A stretch of 64,000 nucleotides of DNA, taken from contig JASFXZ010000005.1 in assembly GCA_032209605.1 (NCBI GenBank), positions 21,254,905 through 21,318,904 of the forward strand, in the 5' to 3' direction. The notes under the pieces are model-generated. The model had not been told where the DNA came from and searched no databases. It saw nothing but the letters and a program-made list of their open reading frames with translations. Position 1 is the first letter of the stretch. The number at the start of each line of letters is the position of its first letter. Position numbers and translations under genes: made by a program. This document shows positions 25,801 to 35,799 of the stretch, one piece after another. Source of the DNA: Mactromeris polynyma (taxonomy: Eukaryota; Mollusca; Bivalvia; Venerida; Mactridae).

Positions 25801-28800
25801 GTTTCAGAACAACCTGATCTTCTTCTGAATGAAAAAATCACCAAGGTATGAATACAGTTCTATCCTTTCTTCATAAATATGATGGATATAGAAAATGTGA
25901 AACTTTTGGCCCTTGTAATACCATTTGCTGATTATTTACCAATACTTTGTCATTGTTAATTCAGTTCTTACTTGTCTAAGTGATGCAATGTGGATTATTT
26001 TGTGTGACTGTAGTTTGTGCAATTTCTGTTTGTACTTTTATAGTTTCAGCTTTGCTGATGTTTTACATGGTTGATCTCAATGAATTATATTTAAGCTTTA
26101 AGTATGTTGGTAAATTCCTTATTTTGAGGGCTCAACGCAACACTGTCGTAACTCCTATATAAATACATAGGAGTTACGACAGTGTTGCGTTGTCCCTCGA
26201 TTTGTTCTATGTTGTTTCTGGTACCCAAATTGTTTGTTTCAGGCGTTAAAAGTGTCTACCCTTTCTTTGGTAATTGTTTGGTTCAACATTCAGTAACTTG
26301 ATTGCGTACTTGAAGTTTATGATTAATGTTTTTAATGACTTACAGTTTACTATGTTCTTTTTCGATGAAATATATGAACTTTTTCTCTCTCCATGTTTCA
26401 GCAAAGGATCATTAAGTTGATTGACAGCATACACAACTATCATCATGACTTTTTTCCAATGCTTCGTTGTCTACATTCGCTTGTTTGTAGGCTGCCTGGG
26501 TATCCACTGGGAAAGCAGGTGAGGTTGAAGTTTGTGATTCAAATAGATTTTAAAAAACTTTATTTTTGTTCGACATTTTGAACTTCATTATATGTTTTTT
26601 GTTGTCTTGTTTAAGACATTTAATTTTTACATAATACCATGTCTTAGAATCATTAATGATGTCGAACAATAGCAAGACAGCCATTTGTATATGCCAGTAC
26701 ATTTTGTAAGCAAGATTTTGCTTGAATGATGAATTTACAAGCAAGTCCAATTTTAGTTTATTTGCAAAAATTAAGTACTCGTCAATAACTCATGATGTAC
26801 AGTATGTTTTACTCAACAGGGTTGTTGTATAGTCTTCTTCTCTTAAATAATCCTCCTTAATGGAATGATCTCTCCAGATATGTTATAGTTAGTTTGTGCA
26901 AAGGCTTGAAGGTGGAGGTCATAACTTATTGCAGTAATAGATACTTTAGTCAAGCTTATTTGTGGTGATCATGATTAAGCTATTAAAATGATTCTTCAAT
27001 ATGCATATGTATTCATTTTCTGTATTTATTGAAAGCCATGCTTATAAATATTGTACATTCCCGTCCTTTTACCAGCATTGCAACACACTTTATTGACATC
27101 TGTTTAATATATCCAGCAGTAAAAACTTCGGTTGATATCAGGTCTTATGTTGCTATGTGTTTGAAGTGCACTCTACATTATGTTGCCATGTGGATAAGTT
27201 CTTCTGTATTTTTATGTTGCTAGGTGCGTGAGGTGTACTCTCTGTCATTACATAGCAATATCTGTGATTCTGAGGATTACAAGCAAGCCATGAACTTGCT
27301 CAAGTAAGCTGTACTTTCATTTATTGAAAATAATAAAAAAGATCATTCATGTTTATTTTTCTGCAAGAAATCATTATGAATGTGCAATTTTATTTCTTTT
27401 CATCACAATTGTAGTTGTTACATTAAGGATGAAAAATATTCATACATACAGCTGTTTGTACTTGTTCTTAACCACAATTGAAATATCTTTTTTATGTTAT
27501 CTTTTGTGGAAAATGTAGTTGACATGGAACAGTATATCGTGCTTCTATAATTCGATATAATGTATATCACTATATACTGCTCTTTGTTTATATACATTTA
27601 AACAGAAATAAATCTACCTATGAGATATCACTCGTCGAAAATCACTCTTACAAGCTGATTTTAAGAGATTTCTCCAATTTTATGATGTAAGGCATGAATC
27701 TGAAGTCCCTTAAACATTTTTTGAATGTTGCTCACTGAATATTATTATGACCTACTTTACAGAATGTATTCCAAAGATGAGTTACAGACGGCTTTAACCC
27801 TGTGCAAAGATTGTCTGACCTCTGGTGATTTACAGGATGTTTCAACAAAATTAGAATGGTTCCTTCATCAGATTGATAATCTGGACAGTATGTGACAAAT
27901 TTCTACTTTCAGTAAAATCATGCATGAAATATGATTTCTATAACAAGAATACAATGGTTATCCTTCCTTTAAAGATCATTTATCTCCCAAAGAGATTTGG
28001 ACTGAACAAAATATCCATTTTTATGTACAGCACCTATATCAAGAAGACAATATGTTGTTTTAACAATTTTTTGCTATAATGTATGATACTGATCAGTGTA
28101 CTAGTAGGTTTCCAACTATGTATGTGTATCTATTCTTTTTTTTTCAAAACTGATGAAACACAAGTAAATTGTTTAGCATGGTGTATTGTAGCTTTATTGT
28201 GTGAAGAGAGAGCATATAGTTGCAGTTGTGTCTGCCTATGTCACAAGTTGTTTTAATTAATCACTTGACAGTGCCTCAATAGATAGTTCCCACATCTAAA
28301 ATATTTACCTCCCTTGTCCTGAATAGTCAGCCATTTTGATAGGCAAAACTGATAAGCCCTTATAAGAATAATTCTTAAATATGTGATATTTGAGAAAATA
28401 CCAAGAATTTGCATGTGACAACCACTTTTTCTTTAACTTACTGAGCCAACTGCCCTCATGAGCATAATGAATAAGTTATTATTTTTATATCTGATCAGTT
28501 TTTCATCATTTACATTATATTACTATAAACTTGCCTATGAATATGGCCGACAATTCCGAACAAGGGAGGTAAATATTGTAAATGTGGGAACTATCTATAG
28601 GGAGTATCTATCAGATCCACCAATAGATATGTTCACTAGGCCGTATATGTTAAAAGCAACAGCCTCTCCAACAATATGATCGTTTTTCTCATGGTGAAAT
28701 TTTGCTATTAAGGTAGAACACCCGGGTAGAACGGATTCCTGCCTAAACAAATGAAACATTGCCCAAATTGTGGTAAATTCCGTGACTATTTCGATCATTT

Positions 28801-31800
28801 CTGAATATTTTCGGGCAATTCCGGAAACGACTATCTTCAACAGACACGAAATTTATCGGTAACGGCCGGTGTTTCAATTTTTTGGTTGGAAATTCAGTCT
28901 CTTTAGAGTAGCAATCTCTGGACAACAGCCAACGTTTTACTCTCCCATAGGTAGTTGCTCGTGAGAGCTCACACTGCATGATGGGTAACTATATTACAGA
29001 TCGGGGAAATGTTGGAATGCATGGGATTACACAATGTCTCGAAGAGTATCTGTACCAAGTTTTGACTGTATTCAGCTGGTGTATTGTAATCTAGTGTAGT
29101 ACAGTAAAACCTCGATAAAAAGACCACCATTAGGACCCTTGGAATTGAGGTGGTCGTAATATTGAGTTTGAATAAAGAGCTCGACAGTGAAAATAGACTT
29201 GAAAACTGTGTTCTTAATTTTGAGGGGGTCTTATTATTGAGGATGGTCTATAAGTGAGGTTTTACTGTATTTACAATGCTGACTTCAGATAATCTGTTTT
29301 TATTTTCAGGCATCATAGAGGAAGAGGAGGAGCAGGAGACGTCAGATACAAGTTTACCTAGCAGGGCATCTCTTCATCAACTTAGACAGGTGAAATCTCA
29401 ATTCTATATTTCATAGCCAGAGCCACTGTATAAGCGAATAGTTCAAATTTTGGTTTTAGCATTCTTCTTCTTATACTTGTATATATTAACAGACCAGAAA
29501 GATGATCACTTTATATTTTATTTTTATCAGAGCATTGGTTATTTAACTGAAACTATTAAGAACAAGAGCTTCACATATTTTATCTGAAACTAAAATCGAC
29601 AACTTTCAATATTTTATCAGACACTTAAGTCTGTAATATCTAGTTTTTTATCAGGCACTAAGTTTAGTTACTTGAAATATATTGTCAGAAACTAAGGTTG
29701 GTAAATTCGAATAGTTTAGCTTCCAAGTTATTATCAGAATCTGAGGGTAAAAACATAAAATTTATCAGTTGTAATCACTGATATTGGATACCATATTTAG
29801 AGAAATGCTTTTCCCCCAATTGATCTTGCAAAGGAAATACAGTGGGACCTCGTTTATTCAACGACCTTCTATTCGAATACTTGCTGTTATCCGAAATAAA
29901 TTTCAGGTCCCAATGTATCTTCTTAGGCAAGTCGAATTAAAATGGGTTATTGGAAACAATGTATTATCCGAAATTTTATGTCAGACCTGATGAATACGAA
30001 TGAACGCAGTTCGACTGTATATCAAAAGTTTTAATTTTCAGAGACTTCAGGATATCAGTAAGAAGCAGAAAAAGTTGACACCTTATGAAAAGTTCAGAGG
30101 GGAAGTAATAGATTACTTAGATGATATATTTCGGTACGTATTCTAGCAATATGATGTCTGTTGTTATTCGCAATGAATTATTCTATAACTTACATCTATA
30201 TCTGATGGATGTGAATTTTTTGCATCATCATAACGCTGAAAACAAAATTTGAAAGGGAACATTGGCGTCACCTTAGGTTTGGTCAGTCATTGGGTAGGTT
30301 GGTCCATTGCTGAAAGTTAATGGAGCAAAATACTTCCACACTTTTACCACGGACTTGAATGAACCTTTATACTCATGATCAACATAAAGTGTAGATGTTC
30401 ACTACATGTTTTTGCTTGGTCAGTCTAAGCATGACAGAATTATTAACATAGACAAACTTTATGTTGTTTCATGATTGGTATATTGGAGCTTCTGGCGTGA
30501 GCTGATGAAACCTTAGTTACTCTGTGCATATGATCACCAAGAAGTGTTGGTGTGAGAGACATCAATTTCCTGGGCAAGTCCAAGCATAGCCGCCTTAGAC
30601 AATATTTGTACAATGACATTATTGCAACATGTGAGTTGGTTGTGCAAACTATTCTCACACTTCAATCACAATTTTAGGGCCCTTGACAAAATGGGTAGAG
30701 GGGCAATATGGCACATGGGAGTTTGTGTTTCCTTTCGTATAACATTTATTATTAAAAATAAAATTACAGGAATTTATGAATGTACTTACTTCTTTTGAAA
30801 ACAAGCAGAGTTTTTTTTTATGTTTTATTGGATCAAACACTCAAAACGAGTTTCGAATTTGTTTTTGTACGTACATGAAAGAGTGTCTTAATCCAGCTCT
30901 CTGTAATCAAATCATTATACAGTAAAACTCACTTTAAGACCACCTCAAAATTAAGAACAACTTTCAAGACCGTTATCACTGTTTTGCTCTTTATTCAACC
31001 CTTAATATTAAGACCATGCTGATGATAAGGTCAGTTTACAAGGGTGCCAATGGTGGTCTTATTATTGAGGTCTTACTGTACATTCATATTCTATTAGAAA
31101 AAAAATTCAGTGAGTAATTAACTGTTTTCTGATTATTCAGGAAGTATTTAAAGTGTCATATGACTCTTCCTCTACATGAAATTTTCTACTATAACTCGTC
31201 CAAAGTATTGAAGCATCGACTAAATGCTGCACCAAGATCTTCATTACAGCTGGCACTCAGTAATCCTCACTGTTATCTCCAGGTATAATATTCTCATTGT
31301 TTTCGGCTGATACATTGATGTACATGCAGTCTTCACGATAATTGTTTTGAAGGACATGCCCATTGGGGCAGACAGCTTACAATTTCCACTTGCCCGAATA
31401 CACTTTCACTTGCCCAAATGAAATTAACAGCACCATCAAAATAACGAAGAAACATTATGTTTTGATGGTTGTTTTGATTTGTTAAATCGGAAACGAAAAC
31501 TGGTAACGATAGTTGAAGAAAAAGTGCCGTTACACAAATTTTTTACAAAAAATGAAAACCGGTCGAAGTATTACGTACTACCTCATCAATTTTTGTGATA
31601 GAATGGATGAAAGCTAAGTCAGTCCAGACCACGAACACAACTTGCCCGTTCGGGCAGACAAAATGGATTTTTTATCCGCCGGTTATTTTACTTGTCCTGT
31701 GTTTCGGGCAAGTGGGTTATCGTGAAGACTGTACATGTGGTGTTTTTTTTCACAGTGGTTGTCGTAATTAATTCACCTGCTGGTATTGCACTATCATGAC

Positions 31801-34486
31801 ATCTGTTTACTTTCTGCTGCAGAAAGTTTATCACAAATTGTAAAATTAGGTGGGCATTGTTCACAAACACTTTAAGTCTGAAATTCAGACTCAGGCTTTA
31901 AATTTGCACAAATAATATTTACCGTCATTTTGTTTATGTTAAATCTAAAAGAATGATTGAATAATGGTAGTTACCCTCTTAACACATTTTTTATTAATTT
32001 TTTAATTTTTAGTAAAATCTATATTGTTATTACCACGTAGTCTACCTCTGACTAAGGTCCTAGGTGTGTTAACAAGGGCAAATATTGATATGTAAGTAGG
32101 CCTGTCATTGGTAGAGGATGTGAATATGTTATCGATTCACACAACTCGATCCAGTGGTTAGTGCGCTGGACTTGTAACCCGGCGATCCGGGTTTGATTCC
32201 CGGGCGCGGCAGGTCATACCCTTCCATGAAAATTTGATAAAAATGTCGATTTTCCTCCTCATGTGGAGAAGTTGCCGGCTCCTTGTGGAAGGGTAAGTTA
32301 GTACTGGTTAGATTTCAGTCCAGGAAAAACTGGTTAGGTGAACCGGCAGCCGTATATAACTGAAATATCGTTGAGAAACGGCGTTAAACCCGATAAAACA
32401 AACAAACACAACTCAACAAATCTCAAAAAGTAGATTTCGTGGTTGAATCATAGAAAATTTCTGTTTCACTGGTAGACATGTTTTTGGAGGTACATGTACA
32501 AATATTTACTTGACATTGTAGATTTGGGACTATAGTGTTTGTTTTAATAGTGATCCATAATATAACTGGAGGTATTGTTATATTTAAAATGTATGTTTAT
32601 GTATTACAGTGTTCATGTTGCTCATCAGAATCTATTCAAATAAAATGTACTATGCCAGATACATGTATTGCTTACAAGCTCCATCTTGAGTGTGGACAAC
32701 TCATCAATCTCTTTGACTGGATGCAGGTAGGTTGACATTTTGTCCTAGAGAAATTTGATTCAGTATTCGTTACGCTTTAGAAAGGTGCACTGCCATGTCC
32801 ATACCTTCTGTTATACACTGCCCTTCAAAAGTTCCTTCACACTTTGACAATTTCCCATTGCAATTAATGTATTTCCATATTTGTTTCACATGCAATAAAT
32901 CGAAAATGCTTTTAACATTGAAATAATTTTCTGTAGAAGTTTTTATAAATTTGTACTGAAACAACTTTAATCTTATTTTCTATGTCAGATCAATCAGTTA
33001 CATACATACATTGGTTTCGGATGCAGACCGATTGATACTGCTGCTGAGATAAGCAAATTGTAGATTCTTAACTATCCATCACAGAAGTGGGATGAATAAT
33101 TTTACTTCATGGTCATACATGTTTTATTTGAAATTCTGTAAGAAAAATTAACGAAATTCATAATATTTAAGTGTGAAGAAACTTTTGGATGGCAGTGTAT
33201 ATGAGAGAGAACGCGGGCACACTGTGACAGAGTGATACTTGAGAGAGATACATTTGCTTTACTTGAGACATGAATGTGAACATCCCCTGTTGTATTTGAG
33301 AGAGATACACTTGCACCCTGATAAACCAATTGTTAGAATTTAAGGAGTTATATTTGAGAGAGGGACACTTGCACCCGGATGTAACAATGTTTGATTTTCA
33401 AGAGTTATATTTGAGAGAGGTACACTTGCACCCTGATATACCAATTGTTTGATTTTAAGGAATTACATTTGAGAGAGTTTCACTGGCATGCTGATTGAGA
33501 TTTATATTTGAGAGAGATACAGTTTTATATTTGAGAGTTTCACTGGCATGCTGCTTGTTAGTAATATTTGAAAGAGATACAGTTTTATATTTGAGAGTTT
33601 CACTGGCATGCTGCTTGTTAGTAATATTTGAAAGAGATACAGTTTTATATTTGAGAGTTTCACTGGCATGCAGATTGTGAGTAATATTAGAGCGAGATAC
33701 AGTTTGATACCCATTCTAAATTTGTAACCATCTTGAACAAATTATTTCAGGCTTTTATAACAGTGGTAAGTCCTGATGACACCAAAGATTCAGATGAACA
33801 GATAAATAAATTACGGTATCCTTTATCTGGCTCTAACCCAGTGTGTCTTAAAGATGGATCAAACAATACTCACATTTATATCAGAGTTGAAGCCTTGTAT
33901 TAAGATATGTTTCTTGTGATTATGTTTGTTTACCACATTACACGATGATTATTTATTTACTTGCTAAGAACATGATAGAACACAAACGCTATAAACTTAA
34001 GTGGAATTAAACTGTCCGATGTTAGAATTCTGTATTACAGTGTACCAATGCACAGTATCATGCCCCATTTGCATTTAAATAATTTCTTATGTCGTACAAT
34101 GATAGGCAGCTGGGTTATAGTTGAAGCTGCACAGGGCTCTAGAAATTATCTTTAAATAATGTTGTCCCAGATACATGTTAATTTTGACTTGTACAACATG
34201 GAAGGCTAGTTGTACAAGCATAGGATAGGGTACAGATTAACAGTTAAGTCCAGTGCAACTGTTTGTAGCCCTAATTGGCAATTAGACTTGTCCATGATGT
34301 CAGGGTACTGGGTTTCTGGAGCCCTGGAAGGCAATACTGTAACCATGACTAGTAAGATGTTTTCCTTAACACACATTCAGGGCACGGTTTATACAAGCCG
34401 TATCTCAGTTACAGTTTCTAGGATTTGTGAAGCCAACAAAGAGAAAGACGGACCATGTAGCCAGACTTACATGGGGTGGATGCTGA
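16865..34486 (+). CDS. ORC3: ORC3, origin recognition complex subunit 3 (complete, 20 exons)
   Basis: Exons are 16865-16891, 17619-17661, 17917-18008, 18536-18671, 19369-19529, 20106-20201, 22011-22159, 23381-23540, 24241-24354, 25313-25446, 25782-25845, 26402-26518, 27224-27303, 27763-27887, 29310-29389, 30042-30133, 31141-31282, 32610-32726, 33751-33815 and 34381-34486. They join in phase to 699 residues (human about 711). Landmarks are the N-terminal SKGCFVFK, a basic PKKRK at residues 193-197 that looks like a nuclear signal, [21 protein letters not shown]-like [19 protein letters not shown] and the conserved C-terminus [16 protein letters not shown]3 pairs tightly with ORC2 in the complex that marks replication origins and loads MCM helicase. 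The last exon is short and easily missed: a longer overlapping frame hides it, and its donor partner is the weak 'cg|gtatcc' at 33815. Introns are loaded with repeats. Confidence 0.97.
17129..17174. repeat. Tandem duplication in ORC3 intron 1
   Basis: The phrase 'ttgggttatcttttctgtaa' plus 'gatagttt' occurs twice in immediate succession. Confidence 0.8.
17252..17400. mobile_element. hAT-like MITE in ORC3 intron 1
   Basis: A 149-bp element begins 'cagggcgtagctgcc' and ends 'ggctagctacgcccctg'. TATGG flanks both sides, suggesting a short target duplication. The CAGGGG...CCCCTG ends are typical of non-autonomous hAT elements. Confidence 0.65.
18880..19275. repeat. SINE remnant followed by 'aggggcgtag' repeat, ORC3 intron 4
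   Basis: The part 18880-19025 contains SINE body words ('gaaagcagtcattagag', compare 9665). From about 19031 the text 'caggggcgtagattcctata' starts a stretch ending near 'ggccttcgtccctgat', probably a decayed inverted-repeat element. Confidence 0.4.
19798..19986. mobile_element. Family B TA-flanked MITE, copy 2 (ORC3 intron 5)
   Basis: A 189-bp element from 'cagtaaaacctgtctg' to 'acacaggtttgactg' is flanked by TA on both sides. Its reverse complement matches 502-690 with two mismatches by eye, at the third base region of the left end and in 'gagata' versus 'gagatg'. Confidence 0.85.
20258..20440 (-). mobile_element. tRNA-derived SINE, minus orientation, ORC3 intron 6
   Basis: Read on the minus strand, the head from about 20433 down to 20358 has an A-box-like 'tggtgtagtggttagcat' and a B box 'gggttcgaatcccgg'. 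The body runs on towards 20258 and includes 'aatgactgtattcctaataa'. It is a tRNA-like head without evidence of a functional tRNA. Confidence 0.6.
20680..20827. mobile_element. MITE with 6-bp target duplication, ORC3 intron 6
   Basis: The 148-bp element runs from 'caggggtgtca' to 'tgacacccctg'. TTAACA occurs directly before (20674-20679) and after (20828-20833), consistent with a target-site duplication. It is probably a hAT- or PIF-type non-autonomous element. Confidence 0.7.
21432..21980. mobile_element. Fold-back element with CRE-like sites, ORC3 intron 6
   Basis: Positions 21432-21574 form a near-perfect hairpin with arms of about 62 nt ('cttacattcgtgcttatttg' against its complement; stem centre 'gtcgactgaaa'). 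The sequence 'ctatttatcacataac' at the hairpin's right edge is inverted again as 'gttatgtgataaatctat' at about 21958-21975. Inside are two perfect TGACGTCA palindromes at 21846-21853 and 21879-21886. The element ends about 30 bp before exon 22011-22159. Confidence 0.7.
22426..22569. mobile_element. Family A MITE interrupted by another element, ORC3 intron 7
   Basis: It begins TA-'cagtataacctcaataatac' and contains 'gaaaactggtcttatattg' and 'gaggtggtcttatta', where the consensus breaks off at the left end of the element at 22570. The expected remainder may survive in diverged form after 23213. Confidence 0.65.
22570..23213. mobile_element. TA-flanked inverted-repeat element nested in a MITE
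   Basis: The left end 'cactgcaattcagttacaac' is mirrored by the right end 'cgttataattaagttgcagtg'-type sequence (last 20 bp at 23194-23213), and TA stands on both sides (22568-22569 and 23214-23215). The 644-bp interior has a C homopolymer at about 23178-23187 and no ORF of note. Confidence 0.65.
24540..24690. repeat. Dispersed repeat shared with 45645-45806, ORC3 intron 9
   Basis: Shared words are 'ttgaaatggcat'/'ttgaaatttggca', 'ggttgcatt', 'ccctagct', 'ggttacttttc'/'ggttactttttt', 'tttgggccg' and 'attgacaacact'. The two copies are diverged and their class is unknown. Confidence 0.6.
24951..25103. repeat. 51-bp tandem repeat, three units, ORC3 intron 9
   Basis: Three adjacent 51-bp units contain 'ccagcttgttctcctccact' and 'caaagtgttgtagagtg' and are nearly identical. 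Because 51 is a multiple of three, the minus strand stays open and repeats a 17-residue phrase. This is a by-product and not a gene. Confidence 0.9.
25711..25781 (+). promoter_or_regulatory. Duplicated splice acceptor before ORC3 exon 11
   Basis: The acceptor context 'acttatgatttcag' occurs at 25714-25727 and again 54 bp later at 25768-25781. The second is the acceptor that keeps the family sequence (R|YVEE). The 54 nt between them are open in the ORC3 frame, so the first acceptor would add 18 residues without a frameshift. Confidence 0.7.
26126..26198. repeat. 73-bp near-perfect hairpin, ORC3 intron 11
   Basis: The arm 'caacgcaacactgtcgtaac' plus 'tcctat' is exactly complemented by 'ataggagttacgacagtgtt' plus 'gcgttg', around a loop of about 8 nt. 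Outer 'gaggg' and 'ccctc' also pair. This is a minimal snap-back element. Confidence 0.9.
28280..28599. mobile_element. Family E inverted-repeat element, copy 2 (ORC3 intron 14)
   Basis: It begins 'tagatagttcccacatctaa' followed by 'aatatttacctcccttgtc' and ends with the inverse, 'acaagggaggtaaatattg' then 'aatgtgggaactatctata'. The terminal repeats are about 40 bp. This is the better-preserved member of the pair with 2531-2842. Confidence 0.75.
29102..29267. mobile_element. Family A TA-flanked MITE (ORC3 intron 14)
   Basis: An intact 166-bp copy runs from 'cagtaaaacctcgataaaaa' to 'taagtgaggttttactg' with TA on both sides. It ends 42 bp before exon 29310-29389. Confidence 0.85.
29840..30017. 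mobile_element. Family C TA-flanked MITE (ORC3 intron 15)
   Basis: The element runs from 'cagtgggacctcgtttattc' to 'gaacgcagttcgactg', flanked by TA. It contains 'attcgaatacttgc' and 'ccgaaat' motifs shared with 61829-62006. Its right end is only 24 bp from the first base of exon 30042-30133. Confidence 0.8.
30920..31078. mobile_element. Family A TA-flanked MITE (ORC3 intron 16)
   Basis: The 159-bp copy runs from 'cagtaaaactcactttaaga' to 'ttattgaggtcttactg' and has TA at both ends. It ends 62 bp before exon 31141-31282. Confidence 0.85.
31321..31737. mobile_element. Inverted-repeat element (ORC3 intron 17)
   Basis: Terminal repeats 'tacatgcagtcttcacgata' and 'tatcgtgaagactgtacatg' differ at one position. 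The interior carries 'cacttgcccgaa' and 'gggcaagtggg' words and no long ORF. Confidence 0.75.
32148..32405 (+). mobile_element. tRNA-derived SINE, copy S1 (ORC3 intron 17)
   Basis: The head reads 'gatccagtggttagtgcgct' with a B box 'ggtttgattccc', then a body with 'gagaagttgccggctccttg' and 'agtactggttagatttcagt', and a tail 'ggcgttaaacccgataaaac' plus 'aaac' repeats. It is flanked by the 9-bp direct repeat ACACAACTC (32139-32147 and 32406-32414). The body style resembles molluscan V-SINE-type elements. Confidence 0.85.
33236..33712. repeat. Minisatellite 'tatttgagag', ORC3 intron 18
   Basis: Diverged units of about 58-60 bp starting 'tatttgagagagatacac' lead into units of exactly 60 bp at 33541-33660 ('cactggcatgctgcttgtta' and following). 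Open frames seen on both strands here are products of the repeat. The array ends about 40 bp before exon 33751-33815. Confidence 0.9.
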
Positions 34487-34679
34487 CCTCATCACATTGT
34501 GCAATCACTGTGCATTTTACAGAGATAAATTCACATTGTCTGAGTTATTTATGAATTGATGGACAGTCAGACTTTCATCCTTTGATTTGTACCATCAACT
34601 TAACAAAAATACCAAAATAACTGTTCACCTGCCTGACTATTTGTCCTAGCTGGCTAGTTGTGTTGATGTTAATATTGTA

Positions 34680-34685
34680 AATAAA
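34680..34685 (+). terminator. Candidate ORC3 poly(A) signal
   Basis: AATAAA lies about 195 bp after the ORC3 stop and is followed by a 'tgatgtgttcttgtttc' GT-rich stretch, as expected for a cleavage and polyadenylation site. Confidence 0.6.
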
Positions 34686-34748
34686 TTATCATGCACCAAC
34701 TGATGTGTTCTTGTTTCACTTGCCTTACGTTAAGTTTTGTTTATATTA

Positions 34749-35799
34749 CTGTGGAACACGCTTATAACGAATTGGTTGGAATCTGGAGATTTACTTTGTT
34801 ATATTGATACCGGGAAATTTTGTTATAATTGTATAGATTCAACAAACTTTGTTAACACGTTCACACCTTAACTATTTATCACGTGTGTGGTGATACTGAA
34901 ACTAATAGCCGTGGTCCAGTAGTTAGTGCGCTGGACTTGGAACCCGGCGATCCGGGTTTGATTCCTGGTCGCGGCAGGTCATTCCCTTCCATGAAAATTT
35001 GACTAAAATGTCGATTTTCCTCCACATGTGGAGAAGTTGCCGGCTCCTTGTGGAAGGGTAAGTTAGTACTGGTTAGAATTCAGTCCAGGAAAAACTGGTT
35101 AGGTGAACCGGCCGCCGTATATAACTGAAATATTGTTGAGAAACGGCGTTAAACCCGATGAAACAAACGATGCTGAAACTACATAGTATTTTGTTTATTA
35201 TCGGATAAAATAAATAAAGAAATTGTTGTTGTTGCATTAACAAAAGTACAGCCAGAAAAAATAGACTTCTACCCTAGGGCTACGTACAGAAAAGAAGTGG
35301 TGTCATTTCTTAATCATAGAAAAAGTAGTCCCTATCTTTTGATAGATACCATGATCTGAAAGTGCTTAGCTTTGCTTAACAAAATGGCATCCATGCTGAA
35401 CAATGTCGTCTAGCTACAAAATGGCATCCATGCGGAACAATGACGTCTGGCTAGTGAAGCCTTCAAGCATTTTTTAGACCACTACCTTTTCTATATAGGC
35501 TAACTTTTCTCGCTTACTTCCCCTACCTCTAAAACATCACACCTGTTTTCACTTTCAAACCAATTGAAATTCTGTTCTACTATATAAACAAGTACATTTG
35601 TAATAAAATAGCTATTTGGGACACACCAATTACATGTACAATGTTGGTCCAAATGTTTGCTTAGTCCAAATTCATTATAACCGTAGTTGTACAATAAATT
35701 ATAGAAGAGCTTGGTTGAGGAATAAAAACTTACTACGAACCCTCCGATATTTTGTTACAATGTACGTATAACTAAATATTTTAAAAGTGTGTTCCACTG
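34749..35799. mobile_element. Family D TA-flanked element, about 1 kb, split by a SINE
   Basis: The left end 'ctgtggaacacgcttataac' and right end 'aagtgtgttccactg' are imperfect inverted repeats with TA on both sides. Without the SINE at 34905-35168 it would be about 790 bp. It also holds a 37-bp tandem duplication at about 35381-35453 ('aaaatggcatccatgc'). No transposase ORF is visible. Confidence 0.6.
34905..35168 (+). mobile_element. tRNA-derived SINE, copy S2, inserted in family D element
   Basis: It is nearly the same sequence as S1, with head 'gccgtggtccagtagttagt' and B box 'gggtttgattcctgg'. It is flanked by a 13-bp direct repeat, GATACTGAAACTA at 34892-34904 and GATGCTGAAACTA at 35169-35181, one mismatch apart. 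Confidence 0.85.

Noticed and set aside
32148..32225. Possible tRNA gene
   Set aside because: It continues into a full SINE body with tail and target duplication, and has a sister copy at 34905.
33495..33714. Overlapping 61- and 70-codon ORFs on opposite strands with repeated residues
   Set aside because: Both are products of the 60-bp tandem repeat in ORC3 intron 18.
34210..34554. 114-codon plus-strand ORF
   Set aside because: It covers the last ORC3 exon in a different frame. The ORC3 frame gives the conserved C-terminus, while this frame gives nothing recognisable.
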